Below are positions 34,289-43,767 of a stretch of DNA of 64,000 nucleotides, one piece after another. The DNA comes from Kiloniellaceae bacterium. Lineage in GTDB: Bacteria; Pseudomonadota; Alphaproteobacteria; Kiloniellales; J153. Position 1 is the first letter of the stretch. Every line of letters starts with the position of its first letter. The stretch lies in the NCBI GenBank assembly GCA_021776135.1, contig JAJFGL010000036.1, positions 160,473 through 224,472 on the forward strand, in the 5' to 3' direction. The position numbers and the translations under genes were made by a program. The notes below the pieces were generated by a model that did no database searches, was not told the origin of the DNA, and saw only the letters and a list, made by a program, of their open reading frames with translations.

Positions 34289-36031
34289 TCAGGCCGGGCG
34301 CGCTTGCGGGGCGCCCGCGTCGCCGTCGATGAGCGACTCGCCCGGCTTCACGATGGTGAACTCAACCGGGACTTCTGTCACCTCGATGGTCTCTCCCCGG
34401 CGCCGGACTTGGGTGAAGCATGAGCCTTCCATGTCCCCCGCCTCGGGGAAATCCTCGCGGAAGTGGGCGCCGCGCGAATTCTCCCGCGCAATGGCCGCGC
34501 GGGCGATGGCCCCGCTTACCTCGACCAGGCTGCGTAGATTGAGCCAGTCGTGCCATGTCAGGTTAAACACTTGGTCCTGATCGGCAAGGCCGCTTTGCAG
34601 AAGTTCGGCCTCCAATTCGGTTAGGCGCTCAAGGCCGCGCTTCAGACCCGCCGCCGTGCGCAAAACGCCGACATCGTCCCACATGATGTCCAAGAGGCGC
34701 TCGCGCAAGCCATTGAGATCGCCCAGGGGTTTATCGAAGGGCTGGCGGGCGCGCTCGATCTCGGCGTGGATCAAGGCTTTGTCCGGATCCCGGTGCGCCT
34801 CGCCCTTGACTTGCTTGGCCATGACTTCCCCGGCGATTCCGCCGAAGACGGTGGAATTGGCGACCCCGTTGCCGCCCAGACGATTGGCCCCGTGGACGCC
34901 GCCGGCATCCTCCCCGGCGACGAACAGGCCCGGCAGTCCGGTTCGGGTATCGGTGTCGCAGATCAGGCCGCCCATGAAGTAGTGGGCCGTGGGAACCACC
35001 TCGACCAGCCCGCCCGCCAGGTCGAAACCGCTGTCGGCGCAGCGTTCGACCATGCCCTTGAAGGCCTTGCGCACCTTGTCCGGGCCTAGGTGATGCATCT
35101 GTATATAAAGGCCGCCGTGTTCGGTCGTGCCGCCCTTGCGTATCTCGGCGGCCATGGCCCGGCTGACAACGTCGCGGGTCGCGCGCTCGCCCTGGGGGTC
35201 GTAGTCGAGCATGAAGCGGCGTTGTTCCCCGGTCAGAAGATAACCGCCCGCCCCGCGCAAGCCCTCTTCCAGCACCGTGCCGGTCATGCGGGTTTCGGGC
35301 CCGGCCAGCAGGCCGGTGGGATGAAACTGAACCATCTCCATATCGCGTAAGGGCAGGCCCAGGCGCAGGGCCATGGCGAGCCCGTCCATGGACTTGTCGC
35401 CGGAGGGCGTGTGATAGCGGTACATGGTCGGCCCGCCCCCGGTTCCCAGCAGGACCGCCTTGGCGCGCACGAACAGGAACCCGCCGCCACGCATATCGAC
35501 CAGCAGCACCCCGGCCAGGGCGGCGCCGTCGGCGGTTGGAATCAGGGCCAGGGCCCGATGCTCCTCCAGACGCTCGACCGGGCGGGCCCAGACCTGTTCC
35601 ATCAGGCGGTTGACGATCTCGATCCCGGTCAGATCGCCCTTGTGAACCGTGCGGTCGAAGCTTTGCCCGGCGAAGGCCTTGCCGTGCAGGGTACCGTCGG
35701 CCTTGCGGTCGAAGAAGCACCCGATCTCGTTCTCCAATTCGCGGACCCTCTCGACCGCCGTCTGGCACAGGCGCCAGGCCAGGTCCTGATTGGGCAGCCA
35801 CTTGCCGCCGACGATGGTGTCCATGAAATGGCGCTCAAGCGAATCGCCGGGCAAAAGCGCCACGTTGTAGCCGCCCTGCACCATGCGCGTGCAGCCGGAC
35901 TTGCCGATCAGACCCTTGACCGCCAGGGTGACCTTCAAGTCCGGATCGGTCTGGCAGGCATGAAGCGCCGCGAACAGCCCCGCGCCGCCGGATCCCAGGA
36001 TCAGAATATCGGTGTCGTGTTGCTTGAACAT
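34289..36031 (-). CDS. frdA: Succinate dehydrogenase/fumarate reductase flavoprotein subunit
   Basis: 580 residues. The FAD-binding N-terminus ILILGSGGAGLFAALHA (about 10-26) is followed by the FAD-histidine region TRMVQGGYNVAL (about 49-60). Substrate-binding motifs are MVQFHPTG (about 231-238) and VVPTAHYFMGG (about 344-354), and the C-terminal RENSRGAHFREDFP is the family signature. With FrdB and two membrane anchors it interconverts fumarate and succinate; direction cannot be told from sequence. The co-encoded fumarase suggests a malate-fumarate-succinate module that could serve anaerobic fumarate respiration. Confidence 0.88.
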   Translation of the reverse strand: MFKQHDTDILILGSGGAGLFAALHACQTDPDLKVTLAVKGLIGKSGCTRMVQGGYNVALLPGDSLERHFMDTIVGGKWLPNQDLAWRLCQTAVERVRELENEIGCFFDRKADGTLHGKAFAGQSFDRTVHKGDLTGIEIVNRLMEQVWARPVERLEEHRALALIPTADGAALAGVLLVDMRGGGFLFVRAKAVLLGTGGGPTMYRYHTPSGDKSMDGLAMALRLGLPLRDMEMVQFHPTGLLAGPETRMTGTVLEEGLRGAGGYLLTGEQRRFMLDYDPQGERATRDVVSRAMAAEIRKGGTTEHGGLYIQMHHLGPDKVRKAFKGMVERCADSGFDLAGGLVEVVPTAHYFMGGLICDTDTRTGLPGLFVAGEDAGGVHGANRLGGNGVANSTVFGGIAGEVMAKQVKGEAHRDPDKALIHAEIERARQPFDKPLGDLNGLRERLLDIMWDDVGVLRTAAGLKRGLERLTELEAELLQSGLADQDQVFNLTWHDWLNLRSLVEVSGAIARAAIARENSRGAHFREDFPEAGDMEGSCFTQVRRRGETIEVTEVPVEFTIVKPGESLIDGDAGAPQARPA

Positions 36032-36035
36032 TGGA

Positions 36036-36377
36036 TTATATAGCGTTGAAAAGAAACGCGAAAGACACGACCAAAGCCAGGCTTCCCGCCACGGCGGCCA
36101 GGCTCGCCTGCCAGTCCCGCCATGGCAGGAATTCCAGCGCCAGCAGACGCAGCCCGCCGAGCATATGGAGCGCCAGGAAAAACACCAAACCCATCTCGGC
36201 CAATTTCACCAGGCCGGAATCGGTCCAGGCCAAGATCCCATCCAGGGCCGCTTCGCCGTTCAGGACGGTTCCCAAAACCAGGAAATGCAGGGGCAGAAAC
36301 ACCGCCAGGGCGAGGCCCGACAGGCGATGCAGCGCGAAGGCCCACCACAGGGGATGATTCCGGTGGGGCCGGATCAT
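36036..36377 (-). CDS. Fumarate reductase membrane anchor, second subunit
   Basis: 113 residues with three membrane segments. HRLSGLALAVFLPLHFLVLG (about 17-36) contains a haem-ligand-like His, and ALHMLGGLRLLALEFLPW follows. This is the small SdhD/FrdD-type hydrophobic subunit. Start is ATG 36377, overlapping the preceding stop as ATGA; the track start at 36455 is inside the previous gene. Confidence 0.82.
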   Translation of the reverse strand: MIRPHRNHPLWWAFALHRLSGLALAVFLPLHFLVLGTVLNGEAALDGILAWTDSGLVKLAEMGLVFFLALHMLGGLRLLALEFLPWRDWQASLAAVAGSLALVVSFAFLFNAI

Positions 36378-36703
36378 AGAACCACCGCCGCGACCGCCCG
36401 CATGCCGAGCGCGCTCAAGAAAACCGCGGCGCCATACATGGCGGTATTCAGCCACGCCCTGGACCAGGCCAGGCTTTCGGAGACTATCGCGCGCAGTCCG
36501 ATGGCGCCGTGAATCGCGGCCGCGATGACGAAGATACTATAAAACACCGCCCAGGTCAGGTTGCCCCGGGTACGCGACAAAATCTCGGCCGCCGAAAGCC
36601 CGTCTTGAATCGCGTAAACGATCAAGCCCAAATGGATCAGAACCAAGGGCGCCAGCACCGCCGCGCTCAGGCGCTGCGCCACATATAGTTGGGCCGGACT
36701 CAA
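36374..36703 (-). CDS. Fumarate reductase membrane anchor, first subunit
   Basis: 109 residues with three membrane segments (VLAPLVLIHLGLIVYAI, WAVFYSIFVIAAAIHGAIG, LNTAMYGAAVFLSALGM). Histidines in the first two could bind haem b. It matches the SdhC/FrdC-type anchor and lies 2 bases after frdB; its stop overlaps the next anchor gene as ATGA. Confidence 0.8.
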   Translation of the reverse strand: MSPAQLYVAQRLSAAVLAPLVLIHLGLIVYAIQDGLSAAEILSRTRGNLTWAVFYSIFVIAAAIHGAIGLRAIVSESLAWSRAWLNTAMYGAAVFLSALGMRAVAAVVL

Positions 36704-36705
36704 GT

Positions 36706-37428
36706 TTATACTTCCCCTCGTAGGACCGCCTGAAAGACGGACCGCTTCAACCCGGCGATGGCGGCGGTTGGATTAAGCGACTTGGGGCAGTGGGCGGTGC
36801 AGCCCTGCTGGCTGTGACAGGAATGGCAACCGGCGTCCCCGGCGACAGCGGCAAGACGTTCGGCCTGGGCCGTATCGCGGATATCGTTCTGCAAGGTCCA
36901 AGCCCGGTTGAGCGCCGCCGGCCCCAGGTAGTCCGGCTTCCAGGCCACCACGTCGCAGGCCGCGTAGCACACCGCGCAGTTGATACACTCGATACCGGCA
37001 TCGGCGGCCTTGCGCGCCGGGGTATCGGGCGCGATCCGCTCGATATCGTCATAACGTGTCGCCCGGCCTTGGAAGCGCCCGCGCGCATTTTGCCATTTGT
37101 CGAAAAAGACCGTCATGTCGCACACCAGATCCTTGACGATTGGCAGGTTGCGCAGCGGCCCGATAGTCAGGCGGCTGTCTTGGGTCACCTTGGAGACATG
37201 GGTGCGGCAGGTCCAACGGGGCTTGCCATTGACGGTCATGGCGCAGGACCCGCACATCCCGACCCGGCAGGCGAAGCGGTAGGCCAGCCCCGGATCGCGG
37301 TTGCGTTGAATCCAGGTCACCACATCGAGCACGGTTTGATTGGCGCGCAGAGGCGCCTCGAACTCGGTATAACCGCCGTCCGCGCCGCCCTTCCAAATCC
37401 GTACCGCGAGCTTATCGCCCTGTTTCAT
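36706..37428 (-). CDS. frdB: Succinate dehydrogenase/fumarate reductase iron-sulfur subunit
   Basis: 240 residues with three iron-sulfur sites: [2Fe-2S] at CRVGMCGSCAMTVNG...C (about 54-77), then CINCAVCYAAC (about 142-152) and CHSCHSQQGCTAHCPKSLNP (about 198-217). It carries electrons between the flavoprotein and the membrane quinone site. I start at ATG 37428, with AAGGAG nine bases upstream; the track start (TTG 37449) would add seven residues. First gene of the operon frdB-anchors-frdA-fumarase-AEC. Confidence 0.88.
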   Translation of the reverse strand: MKQGDKLAVRIWKGGADGGYTEFEAPLRANQTVLDVVTWIQRNRDPGLAYRFACRVGMCGSCAMTVNGKPRWTCRTHVSKVTQDSRLTIGPLRNLPIVKDLVCDMTVFFDKWQNARGRFQGRATRYDDIERIAPDTPARKAADAGIECINCAVCYAACDVVAWKPDYLGPAALNRAWTLQNDIRDTAQAERLAAVAGDAGCHSCHSQQGCTAHCPKSLNPTAAIAGLKRSVFQAVLRGEV

Positions 37429-37483
37429 ACCGGCCGACTCCTTACCCAAGCCAAGAATGCCTTGGAAACTCCACCCAGGATAG

Positions 37484-38455
37484 TCACTTGCGCCGGCGAT
37501 TCCAAAGCTGGGCGATCAATATGCCCGCAACCACCAACACGGCGCCCGAAACTTGACTGAGGCTCGGTGGGATACCCATGGCCATGAGGATCGCGAGCGT
37601 AACCGCCGGCACCAGGTTGAGATACAGGCTGGCCATGGGCAAACCCAGGCGCGCCACGCCGTTGTTCCACAAGATGACCGCGGTCACGATAACGCCGTAA
37701 GACAGCAGCGCCATGAGCGTTAGGTCCAGGCCGCCGATGGCGTGCCAAGCGCCGTACGTCTGCCCGCCGGCGGCGGCCAAGCCATAGAAGGCGATCAAGA
37801 CCAGAGTGGCTACATTCGCGGTTCGCGCGGTGATGCGCAGGGCCGAAGTCCCGCCCATCCAGCGCTGCGCCATGAGGGAGTACCAAGACCAGCAAATCAT
37901 GGCGAGGACGATCAAGGGCTCGCCCCCGCCCCATTGCAAAGTGCCATCCATCTTGCCCGGGCCGGCCATGGCCAGGGCGGCCCCCGGCACGACCATGGCA
38001 AGCCCGGCCAGCAACCTCCGGTTGGGTAGAACGCCTTGAACCACGAGCACGACCAGGTTGGCGATCACCGGCATGGAGGCCGCGAAGACCACCGCCGTGA
38101 CCGGGTGGCTATGGGCAATCCCCAAGGTATAGAGGGTCGCGAAGCAAGCCATGGCCGTTCCCAACGCCAGCAAGCGCCAGGGCGCGATGGCTGCTTGGAA
38201 CGATGCGCCGGCCGGTTCGAGAACGCGCAGCAGCAACCAGAACAGCGGCAAGGCCGCGATATATCGGATCATGGCCAGAAAGTAGGGATCCCAACGCTGA
38301 CTCAGAACCGCGATCGCGGGCACTGTCGATCCCCATAGGGCGACCGTCACCAGCAAGCCGAGCACGCCCGGCCAACGGGCCAAAGCCGGCGCGCCCGCAT
38401 GATTTGGGGCCTCCGCACCTAGTCCCGTTTGCGGTCCAGCGCCGTCCCCCGACAT
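37484..38455 (-). CDS. DMT-superfamily (EamA) transporter
   Basis: 323 residues with two repeats of five membrane segments, the EamA fold (first half FAASMPVIANLVVLV, second half YGVIVTAVILWNNGVARL). The N-terminal 25 residues are hydrophilic. Substrate unknown; EamA proteins usually export amino acids or small metabolites. It lies 3 bases after the upstream MFS gene, so the two may share an operon. It is on the same strand as the frd genes with a 55-base gap. Confidence 0.85.
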   Translation of the reverse strand: MSGDGAGPQTGLGAEAPNHAGAPALARWPGVLGLLVTVALWGSTVPAIAVLSQRWDPYFLAMIRYIAALPLFWLLLRVLEPAGASFQAAIAPWRLLALGTAMACFATLYTLGIAHSHPVTAVVFAASMPVIANLVVLVVQGVLPNRRLLAGLAMVVPGAALAMAGPGKMDGTLQWGGGEPLIVLAMICWSWYSLMAQRWMGGTSALRITARTANVATLVLIAFYGLAAAGGQTYGAWHAIGGLDLTLMALLSYGVIVTAVILWNNGVARLGLPMASLYLNLVPAVTLAILMAMGIPPSLSQVSGAVLVVAGILIAQLWNRRRK

Positions 38456-38458
38456 ATT

Positions 38459-39694
38459 TTAGCGCCCCGGCGCGGGTATATGCGCCTGGGCGCGGGTCTC
38501 CTGGCCCAGGCGCTTAGGCACTTGGCGCGACAGCCAGGCGCCCCCCAACATGATGCCGGCGCTGGCCGAAAACACCGCCGGCAGGGCGAAAACCTGAAGA
38601 AGCAGCGCATACAAGGCCGGCATGGAAAGCCGCGCGGCATCCCGGTAGGTCGAATACACGGTGGTCATCTCGGCCCGCTCCCACGACCGCACGGAGCGCA
38701 TGAAGGGAACATTGCCGGCGCCGTCGACCATGCTCGCCCCGCCGGCGGCGGCGATCAGCAGACCGGCGCCCAGCCAGGGTATGGATGCCGTCAAGCCGAC
38801 CGCCGCGGTAAGGACCGCCGTCACCGCGAATCCCACCGCCAATAACCAGCGCAGACCGAAACGGCGGCCAAGCCAACCCCAGAAGGTCACCACGAACAAA
38901 AACGCCGAACCGGACGAGGAAATCAGGCCCCCGGCTTCCGCGCCGAGACCCGTGATGACCGCATAGATCGGCGCGTACATATAAAACATGCCCCACCAAC
39001 CGGCCCTTGCGGTGGCGAGAATCCAGGCCAGCACAAGGCGCGGTTGGGAAAAATAACGCCGGACGAAGAGGAAGGGATTCGCCGGCGGCGCCTTGCCCTT
39101 GGGCACCGCCGGGCTTTCCGTCGCCCGCAGAAACCAGAAATAGCCAAGTAATGCCAAAGCAGAGACACCGCTCGCGGCATAGGGCAACCAGCCGGCGACC
39201 CGGGTTTCCAGGTAAATGCCAAGCACCGGCCCAATCAGCCAACCGGCCCCGGAAAACAACATCCGCATCGGTTCGAAACGGGTGAAGGCCTGGCGCGGAA
39301 CGTGGTCGAGCACATAGAGATTGAGGCAAATCGACGCGCAGGTGGACCCGAACATATGAAGCGCGATGCCGGGGATCAGGGTCGCCACGCTGTGATACGC
39401 CAGCAAGGGCGCGGCGCCGACGAAACACAGGGCGCCCAGGGTGAGAGTCCAGCGGCGCTGAACGGTGCGGACCAGCCATGGCACGGCGAGGCTGCCCGCC
39501 AAGCCGGCGAGGCTGGCGGCGAGATAGAGGATGCTGACCTTCTGAATGTCGCCGAGCAGGTCATAGGCCTGTAGCGGCAAGACGGTCACGAGAATCGCGC
39601 GCGCCAGTGTATCCAGGGTAAACAGCACGATCAGCGCCGGGCCGCCGGCGCGCGCGACCTCGCCAATCCACGCGGGACCGTGCAGTTGCCTCAC
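38459..39694 (-). CDS. MFS transporter
   Basis: 411 residues with about 12 membrane segments and a central hydrophilic loop (RATESPAVPKGKAPPANP); MFS fold. A small charged cytoplasmic N-terminus precedes LIVLFTLDTLARAILVTVLPL. No substrate-specific motif recognised. It is likely co-transcribed with the following EamA transporter (3-base gap). The leader at 39695 onward is shared with the divergent sco gene. Confidence 0.85.
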   Translation of the reverse strand: MRQLHGPAWIGEVARAGGPALIVLFTLDTLARAILVTVLPLQAYDLLGDIQKVSILYLAASLAGLAGSLAVPWLVRTVQRRWTLTLGALCFVGAAPLLAYHSVATLIPGIALHMFGSTCASICLNLYVLDHVPRQAFTRFEPMRMLFSGAGWLIGPVLGIYLETRVAGWLPYAASGVSALALLGYFWFLRATESPAVPKGKAPPANPFLFVRRYFSQPRLVLAWILATARAGWWGMFYMYAPIYAVITGLGAEAGGLISSSGSAFLFVVTFWGWLGRRFGLRWLLAVGFAVTAVLTAAVGLTASIPWLGAGLLIAAAGGASMVDGAGNVPFMRSVRSWERAEMTTVYSTYRDAARLSMPALYALLLQVFALPAVFSASAGIMLGGAWLSRQVPKRLGQETRAQAHIPAPGR

Positions 39695-39814
39695 TGAATA
39701 TTCTCCTTTAACGCAGAATAAGGCGCAAACAGGGCTTGGGCCACTCCGTTTCGCGCATGGCTGCCCAGCGCCCTCTTGGCCGCCATGGAATCACGCTTTT
39801 CCCCCAAGCCTTCC

Positions 39815-39844
39815 TTGACTAATTTGAGCGCCAGCTAATATAGA
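39815..39844 (+). promoter_or_regulatory. Promoter-like TTGACT-N18-TATAGA before sco
   Basis: The -35-like TTGACT (39815-39820) and -10-like TATAGA (39839-39844) have an 18-base spacer. Transcription would begin at about 39851, which is almost exactly at the ATG at 39852. If real, the sco mRNA is leaderless; no Shine-Dalgarno is seen upstream of either candidate ATG. Confidence 0.5.
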
Positions 39845-39845
39845 A

Positions 39846-40469
39846 ATGCGCATGCGCCGTTACTCTCTCATTGCCATAGCCGCCGCCGCGGTCGCCGTGG
39901 CCGCCGTCGCCGCGTGGCATCTGACCCCCATGCCGGGCGGAGGCGAAGAGGCATCCACTCAGGCGCCGGTGAAGATCGGCGGGCCCTTCGAAATGACCGC
40001 CCACACCGGCGAAAGCGTCACGGAGCGGAGCTTCGATGGCAAGTTTCGCCTGATTTTTTTCGGTTACACTTTCTGTCCGGACGTATGTCCGACGACCTTG
40101 AACAGCGTGGCGTTGACCCTGGATGCTTTAGGTGACAATGCGGCCGCCGTCCAAGCCCTCTTCATCACCGTCGATCCGGCCCGCGACACGCCGGAGGTTC
40201 TGGCCGAATACACCGCCGCTTTTCACCCGGATATTCTCGGCCTCAGCGGATCGCCCGAACAGACAACCGCCATCGCCAAGTCCTACAAAGCCTATTTCGC
40301 CAGGGTCGAAGACGGCGATAACGATCCCGAGGCCTACCTGATGGATCACACGGTGTTCATTTACCTCATGGGCCGCGACGGCGAGTTTCTAAGCTTGTTC
40401 TCTTATCCCGCCGACCCGCAAGACATGGCCACGAAGATCGCCGCGTTTTTGAATCGAACAACCAGTTGA
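39846..40469 (+). CDS. SCO1/SenC copper chaperone
   Basis: 207 residues: an N-terminal membrane anchor (about 6-24), then a thioredoxin-like periplasmic domain with the Cu-binding CPDVCP motif (about 79-84) and the partner His in LMDHTVFIYL (about 161). SCO proteins deliver copper to the CuA site of cytochrome c oxidase. The next gene is a PCuAC copper chaperone, the usual partner. Start is ATG 39846; the second ATG at 39852 fits the promoter better and changes only two residues. Confidence 0.95.
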   Translation: MRMRRYSLIAIAAAAVAVAAVAAWHLTPMPGGGEEASTQAPVKIGGPFEMTAHTGESVTERSFDGKFRLIFFGYTFCPDVCPTTLNSVALTLDALGDNAAAVQALFITVDPARDTPEVLAEYTAAFHPDILGLSGSPEQTTAIAKSYKAYFARVEDGDNDPEAYLMDHTVFIYLMGRDGEFLSLFSYPADPQDMATKIAAFLNRTTS

Positions 40470-40483
40470 CCTAAGAGACGAAC

Positions 40484-40984
40484 ATGAAACGACAGATAAT
40501 CGCCACCGCGTTCTTTCTGGCCGCCGTGGTTTGCGGGCCGGTCCTGGCGGACGAAGTCACTGCCGGAGATTTGACCTTGCAGCAAGCTTGGGCACGCGCC
40601 TCGATCGGCACGGCCAAGGCAGGCGCAGCCTATTTGACTATCGTCAATAACGGCGATGAGGTTGACCGGCTGCTTGCGGTCGCCACGCCGGCCGCCAAGG
40701 TGACGCAGCTACACACCAACCTCATGAAAGACGGGCTCATGAAAATGCGCCGGGTCGAGGCTCTGGAAGTCGCCCCCGGCGAACCCGCCGTCTTGCGGCC
40801 AGGCGGGCTGCATATCATGCTCATGGGGCTCAAGGCGCCGCTGCGCGAGGGCAAGGTCTTTACGCTGCTGCTCACCTTCGAGAAGGCCGGCCGGGTTGAA
40901 GTTCCGGTCCGGATAGAAGCTCCGGCGGCCATGGAGCCCAGCCCCGATTCAGCCGTGCGGGGAGATCACGTCCAAGGTTCTTAA
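40484..40984 (+). CDS. PCuAC periplasmic copper chaperone
   Basis: 166 residues with a signal peptide (cleavage near VLADE, about 23) and the His/Met Cu(I) motif: QLHTNLMKDGLMKMRRV (about 77-93) and GLHIMLMGL (about 109-117). It transfers Cu(I) to SCO or directly to cytochrome oxidase. It lies 14 bases after sco, so the two are co-transcribed. Confidence 0.93.
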   Translation: MKRQIIATAFFLAAVVCGPVLADEVTAGDLTLQQAWARASIGTAKAGAAYLTIVNNGDEVDRLLAVATPAAKVTQLHTNLMKDGLMKMRRVEALEVAPGEPAVLRPGGLHIMLMGLKAPLREGKVFTLLLTFEKAGRVEVPVRIEAPAAMEPSPDSAVRGDHVQGS

Positions 40985-40994
40985 CGGCCCTCAT

Positions 40995-42122
40995 TCAACG
41001 CAGGCGGTCTATGATCGCATAGAGCGCGTCCAAGTTAGCGCCGCCGAGCTTACGGCTGCGTTCCGGCGACCAGCCTTCGGCCGCGTGCGGCGTTTCCAAG
41101 GTATCGTTGAATGGCATTTCCAAGGTCATGGAGAGGCACCCGAAAGACTCGGCGATGTACTTGCCGCACATCCTGGTGTTGGCCTTGCCGGGAGCCGGAC
41201 TCCAATCGCCGCGCTCGATCTGGAAATCCGGGCTGACCTGCTTGAGAGCATTCTTGTAGCCTTGTAGAAGATCGCCCAGACGATCGCTCCAACTCGGAAT
41301 ACCTCCGGGACCGATCAGGAAATTGAAGTGCCGGACCTCGTCGCCGTGCACGTCGAGGCAGAAATCGACACCGGTTTCGCGCATCTTGTTCCGCACTAGA
41401 AACACTTCAGGGCTTTTATCCAGGCTCGGATCCAGCCATTGCCGGTTGAGATCGGTGCCTATGGCGTTGCCGCGCAGGTGGCCACGCCGGCTGCCGTCCG
41501 GGTTCATGTTCGGAACAACATAAAAGACCGCCTTGCCGAGCAGTTCGCGAGATACAGGATCGTCTTCGTCCAGCAAGCGGGCGAGGAATCCCTCCATCCA
41601 CCACTCGGCCATGGTTTCCCCGCAGTGTTGCCGGGCGATAATCCAGCACGTCTTTTTCCCCGCGTCGTCGTCGCCGATCCGCAGAAGGTCCATGTCCTGT
41701 CCGTCGAGGGTCGAACCCAGCACGCTCAAGCGCACGCGCGCGGACCCCTGCGCGTCCGCGATCAAGTCCGCGTGGCGTTCCATGGAATAGGGAGCGAAAT
41801 ACGCGAAGTAGATCGAATCCGCCGCCGGAGTGTGGTGGATCGTGAGCGTCTTACCGTCATAGTCGGTTTCGACCCGGAACCAGGTCTCGCGATCTACCGA
41901 GGCTACCGCCCGATAGTCGCGCCAGCCATCCGCATAGGACGAAGCGCCAGCGTTGGTCAGCTTTAACTCACAAGCCTGCCCCGCCGCGCCGGTTAGGCGA
42001 AAATAAAACCACTGATAGTACTCGGCACCGTTGTCCTTTTGGATTTCAAGCCGGATATCGGTGGAATCTTCGCAGGCAAGACATGCGATGTTGCCGCCAT
42101 CGAAACTGCTGCTGATCTTCAC
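40995..42122 (-). CDS. M14-family zinc carboxypeptidase (PaCCP/CCP-like)
   Basis: 375 residues: an N-terminal beta-rich domain (about 1-125) as in cytosolic carboxypeptidases, then the M14 catalytic domain with Zn ligands in RQHCGETMAEWW (HxxE, about 171-182) and LDVHGDEV. The substrate-binding GTDLNRQW and the catalytic Glu in LEMPFND are also visible. Family members remove C-terminal residues such as glutamate from proteins. I start at GTG 42122 with GGGAG seven bases upstream; the track's extra 44 residues from 42254 overlap the upstream fumarase gene. The start lies 13 bases after the fumarase stop. Confidence 0.88.
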   Translation of the reverse strand: MKISSSFDGGNIACLACEDSTDIRLEIQKDNGAEYYQWFYFRLTGAAGQACELKLTNAGASSYADGWRDYRAVASVDRETWFRVETDYDGKTLTIHHTPAADSIYFAYFAPYSMERHADLIADAQGSARVRLSVLGSTLDGQDMDLLRIGDDDAGKKTCWIIARQHCGETMAEWWMEGFLARLLDEDDPVSRELLGKAVFYVVPNMNPDGSRRGHLRGNAIGTDLNRQWLDPSLDKSPEVFLVRNKMRETGVDFCLDVHGDEVRHFNFLIGPGGIPSWSDRLGDLLQGYKNALKQVSPDFQIERGDWSPAPGKANTRMCGKYIAESFGCLSMTLEMPFNDTLETPHAAEGWSPERSRKLGGANLDALYAIIDRLR

Positions 42123-42135
42123 GGCGAAACTCCCA

Positions 42136-43767
42136 TCACCCGATATTGAATTTGGCGAAAAAATCGTTGCCCTTGTCGTCGATGGCAATGAAGGCGGGGA
42201 AGTTTTCGATCTCGATGCGCCAGATCGCTTCCATACCGAATTCCGGGTAGGCAACGGTCTCGACCTTCTTGATGCAATCCTGCGCCAGACGCGCGCCCGG
42301 CCCGCCGACGGAGGCCAGATAAAAACCGCCGTGTTTCTTGCAGGCCACCCGGACTTGCGGGCTGCGATTGCCCTTCCCCAGGCTGATCATGGAACCGCCG
42401 GCGGATTGCAGCGCATCCATGTAGCTATCCATGCGCCCCGAGGTCGTCGGCCCGAAGGAACCGGTGGCATAGCCTTCCGGGGTCTTGGCCGGACCGGCGT
42501 AGTAGATCGGAAAATCGCGGAAGTAATCGGGCAAGGGCTGACCCGATTCCATGACCGAAAGCACCTTGGCGTGAGCCATGTCGCGCGCGACGGTCAAGGA
42601 ACCTCTGAGCGATAAACGGGTGCCGACCGGGTGCTTGGTCAGCTCCGCCAAGGTCGCCGCCATGGGCTGGCGCAGGTCGATCTTAACCGGCGCATCGACC
42701 AGGGAATCCTGATCGACATCGGGCAGATACTTGGCCGGATCGGTTTCCAGGGCTTCCAGGAACACCCCTTCGGCGGTGATTTTGCCCAGGGCCTGGCGGT
42801 CGGCGGAGCAGGAAACGCCGATTCCAATCGGCAGGCTGGCGCCGTGGCGCGGCAGGCAGATAACGCGCACGTCGTGGCAGAAATACTTACCGCCGAACTG
42901 CGCCCCGATGCCCATATTCTGTGTCATCTCGAAAATCGCCGCCTCCATCTCCAAATCGCGTATGGCGTGGGGCTGGCCCGTGCCCTGGGTGGGCAGGCTG
43001 TCGAGGTAGCGGCAGGACGCCAGCTTTACCGTCTTCAGGGTCATCTCGGCGCTGGTCCCGCCGATGACCACCGCCAGGTGATAAGGCGGGCAAGCGGCGG
43101 TGCCGAGGGAGCGGATTTTCTCGTCCAGAAACGGCATCATCTTTTCCTTGTTCAAAAGCGCGGGCGTGCCCTGATACAGGAAAGTCTTGTTGGCCGAGCC
43201 GCCGCCCTTGGCCAGGAACAGAAACTTGTAGGCGTCCTCGCCCTCGGAATAAATCTCGATCTGGGCCGGCAGGTTGTTGCCGCTATTGGCGCCTTCAAAG
43301 GCGGACATGGGGATTTGCTGGCTGTAACGCAGGTTCTTGTTCATATAAGCGTCGCGCACGCCGCCGCTCAGGGCGGCTTCGTCGCCGCCCTCGGTCCAGA
43401 CCCGGCGGCCCTTCTTGGCCATGACGATCGCGGTGCCGGTATCCTGGCACATGGGCAAGATGCCGCCGGCCGAGATGTTGGCGTTCTTCAACAGCTCGAA
43501 GGCAACGAAACGGTCCTGGGGCGAAGCCTCGGGATCGTCCAGGATCTTGCGCAACTGGCTCAAGTGACCGGGCCGCAGCAGGTGATTGATGTCGGCGAAG
43601 GCTTGCTCCGCCAGGGCGCGCAGGGCCTCCGGCGCGACCTTCAGGATGGTCTGACCATGGAAGCTATCGGTTTCCACGCCACTGTCCGACAGCTTGCGGT
43701 AGGGGGTGTTATCCTCCCCGAGGGGAAACATAGAGACGTGATCCGCAACTTCAGCCGCATTCGTCAT
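42136..43767 (-). CDS. Class I fumarate hydratase, single-chain
   Basis: 543 residues, the full-length iron-sulfur fumarase of FumA/FumB type: N-terminal alpha region with [16 protein letters not shown] (cluster Cys about 103), [13 protein letters not shown] (about 216-228) and SCSADRQ (about 315-321), then a C-terminal beta region with [36 protein letters not shown] and a tail with IDDKGNDFF. Start is ATG 43767, with GGAGAAG upstream; the track start at 43803 adds 12 residues. It is a second, unlinked class I fumarase in this window, besides the two-subunit enzyme at 32671-34277. Confidence 0.93.
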   Translation of the reverse strand: MTNAAEVADHVSMFPLGEDNTPYRKLSDSGVETDSFHGQTILKVAPEALRALAEQAFADINHLLRPGHLSQLRKILDDPEASPQDRFVAFELLKNANISAGGILPMCQDTGTAIVMAKKGRRVWTEGGDEAALSGGVRDAYMNKNLRYSQQIPMSAFEGANSGNNLPAQIEIYSEGEDAYKFLFLAKGGGSANKTFLYQGTPALLNKEKMMPFLDEKIRSLGTAACPPYHLAVVIGGTSAEMTLKTVKLASCRYLDSLPTQGTGQPHAIRDLEMEAAIFEMTQNMGIGAQFGGKYFCHDVRVICLPRHGASLPIGIGVSCSADRQALGKITAEGVFLEALETDPAKYLPDVDQDSLVDAPVKIDLRQPMAATLAELTKHPVGTRLSLRGSLTVARDMAHAKVLSVMESGQPLPDYFRDFPIYYAGPAKTPEGYATGSFGPTTSGRMDSYMDALQSAGGSMISLGKGNRSPQVRVACKKHGGFYLASVGGPGARLAQDCIKKVETVAYPEFGMEAIWRIEIENFPAFIAIDDKGNDFFAKFNIG

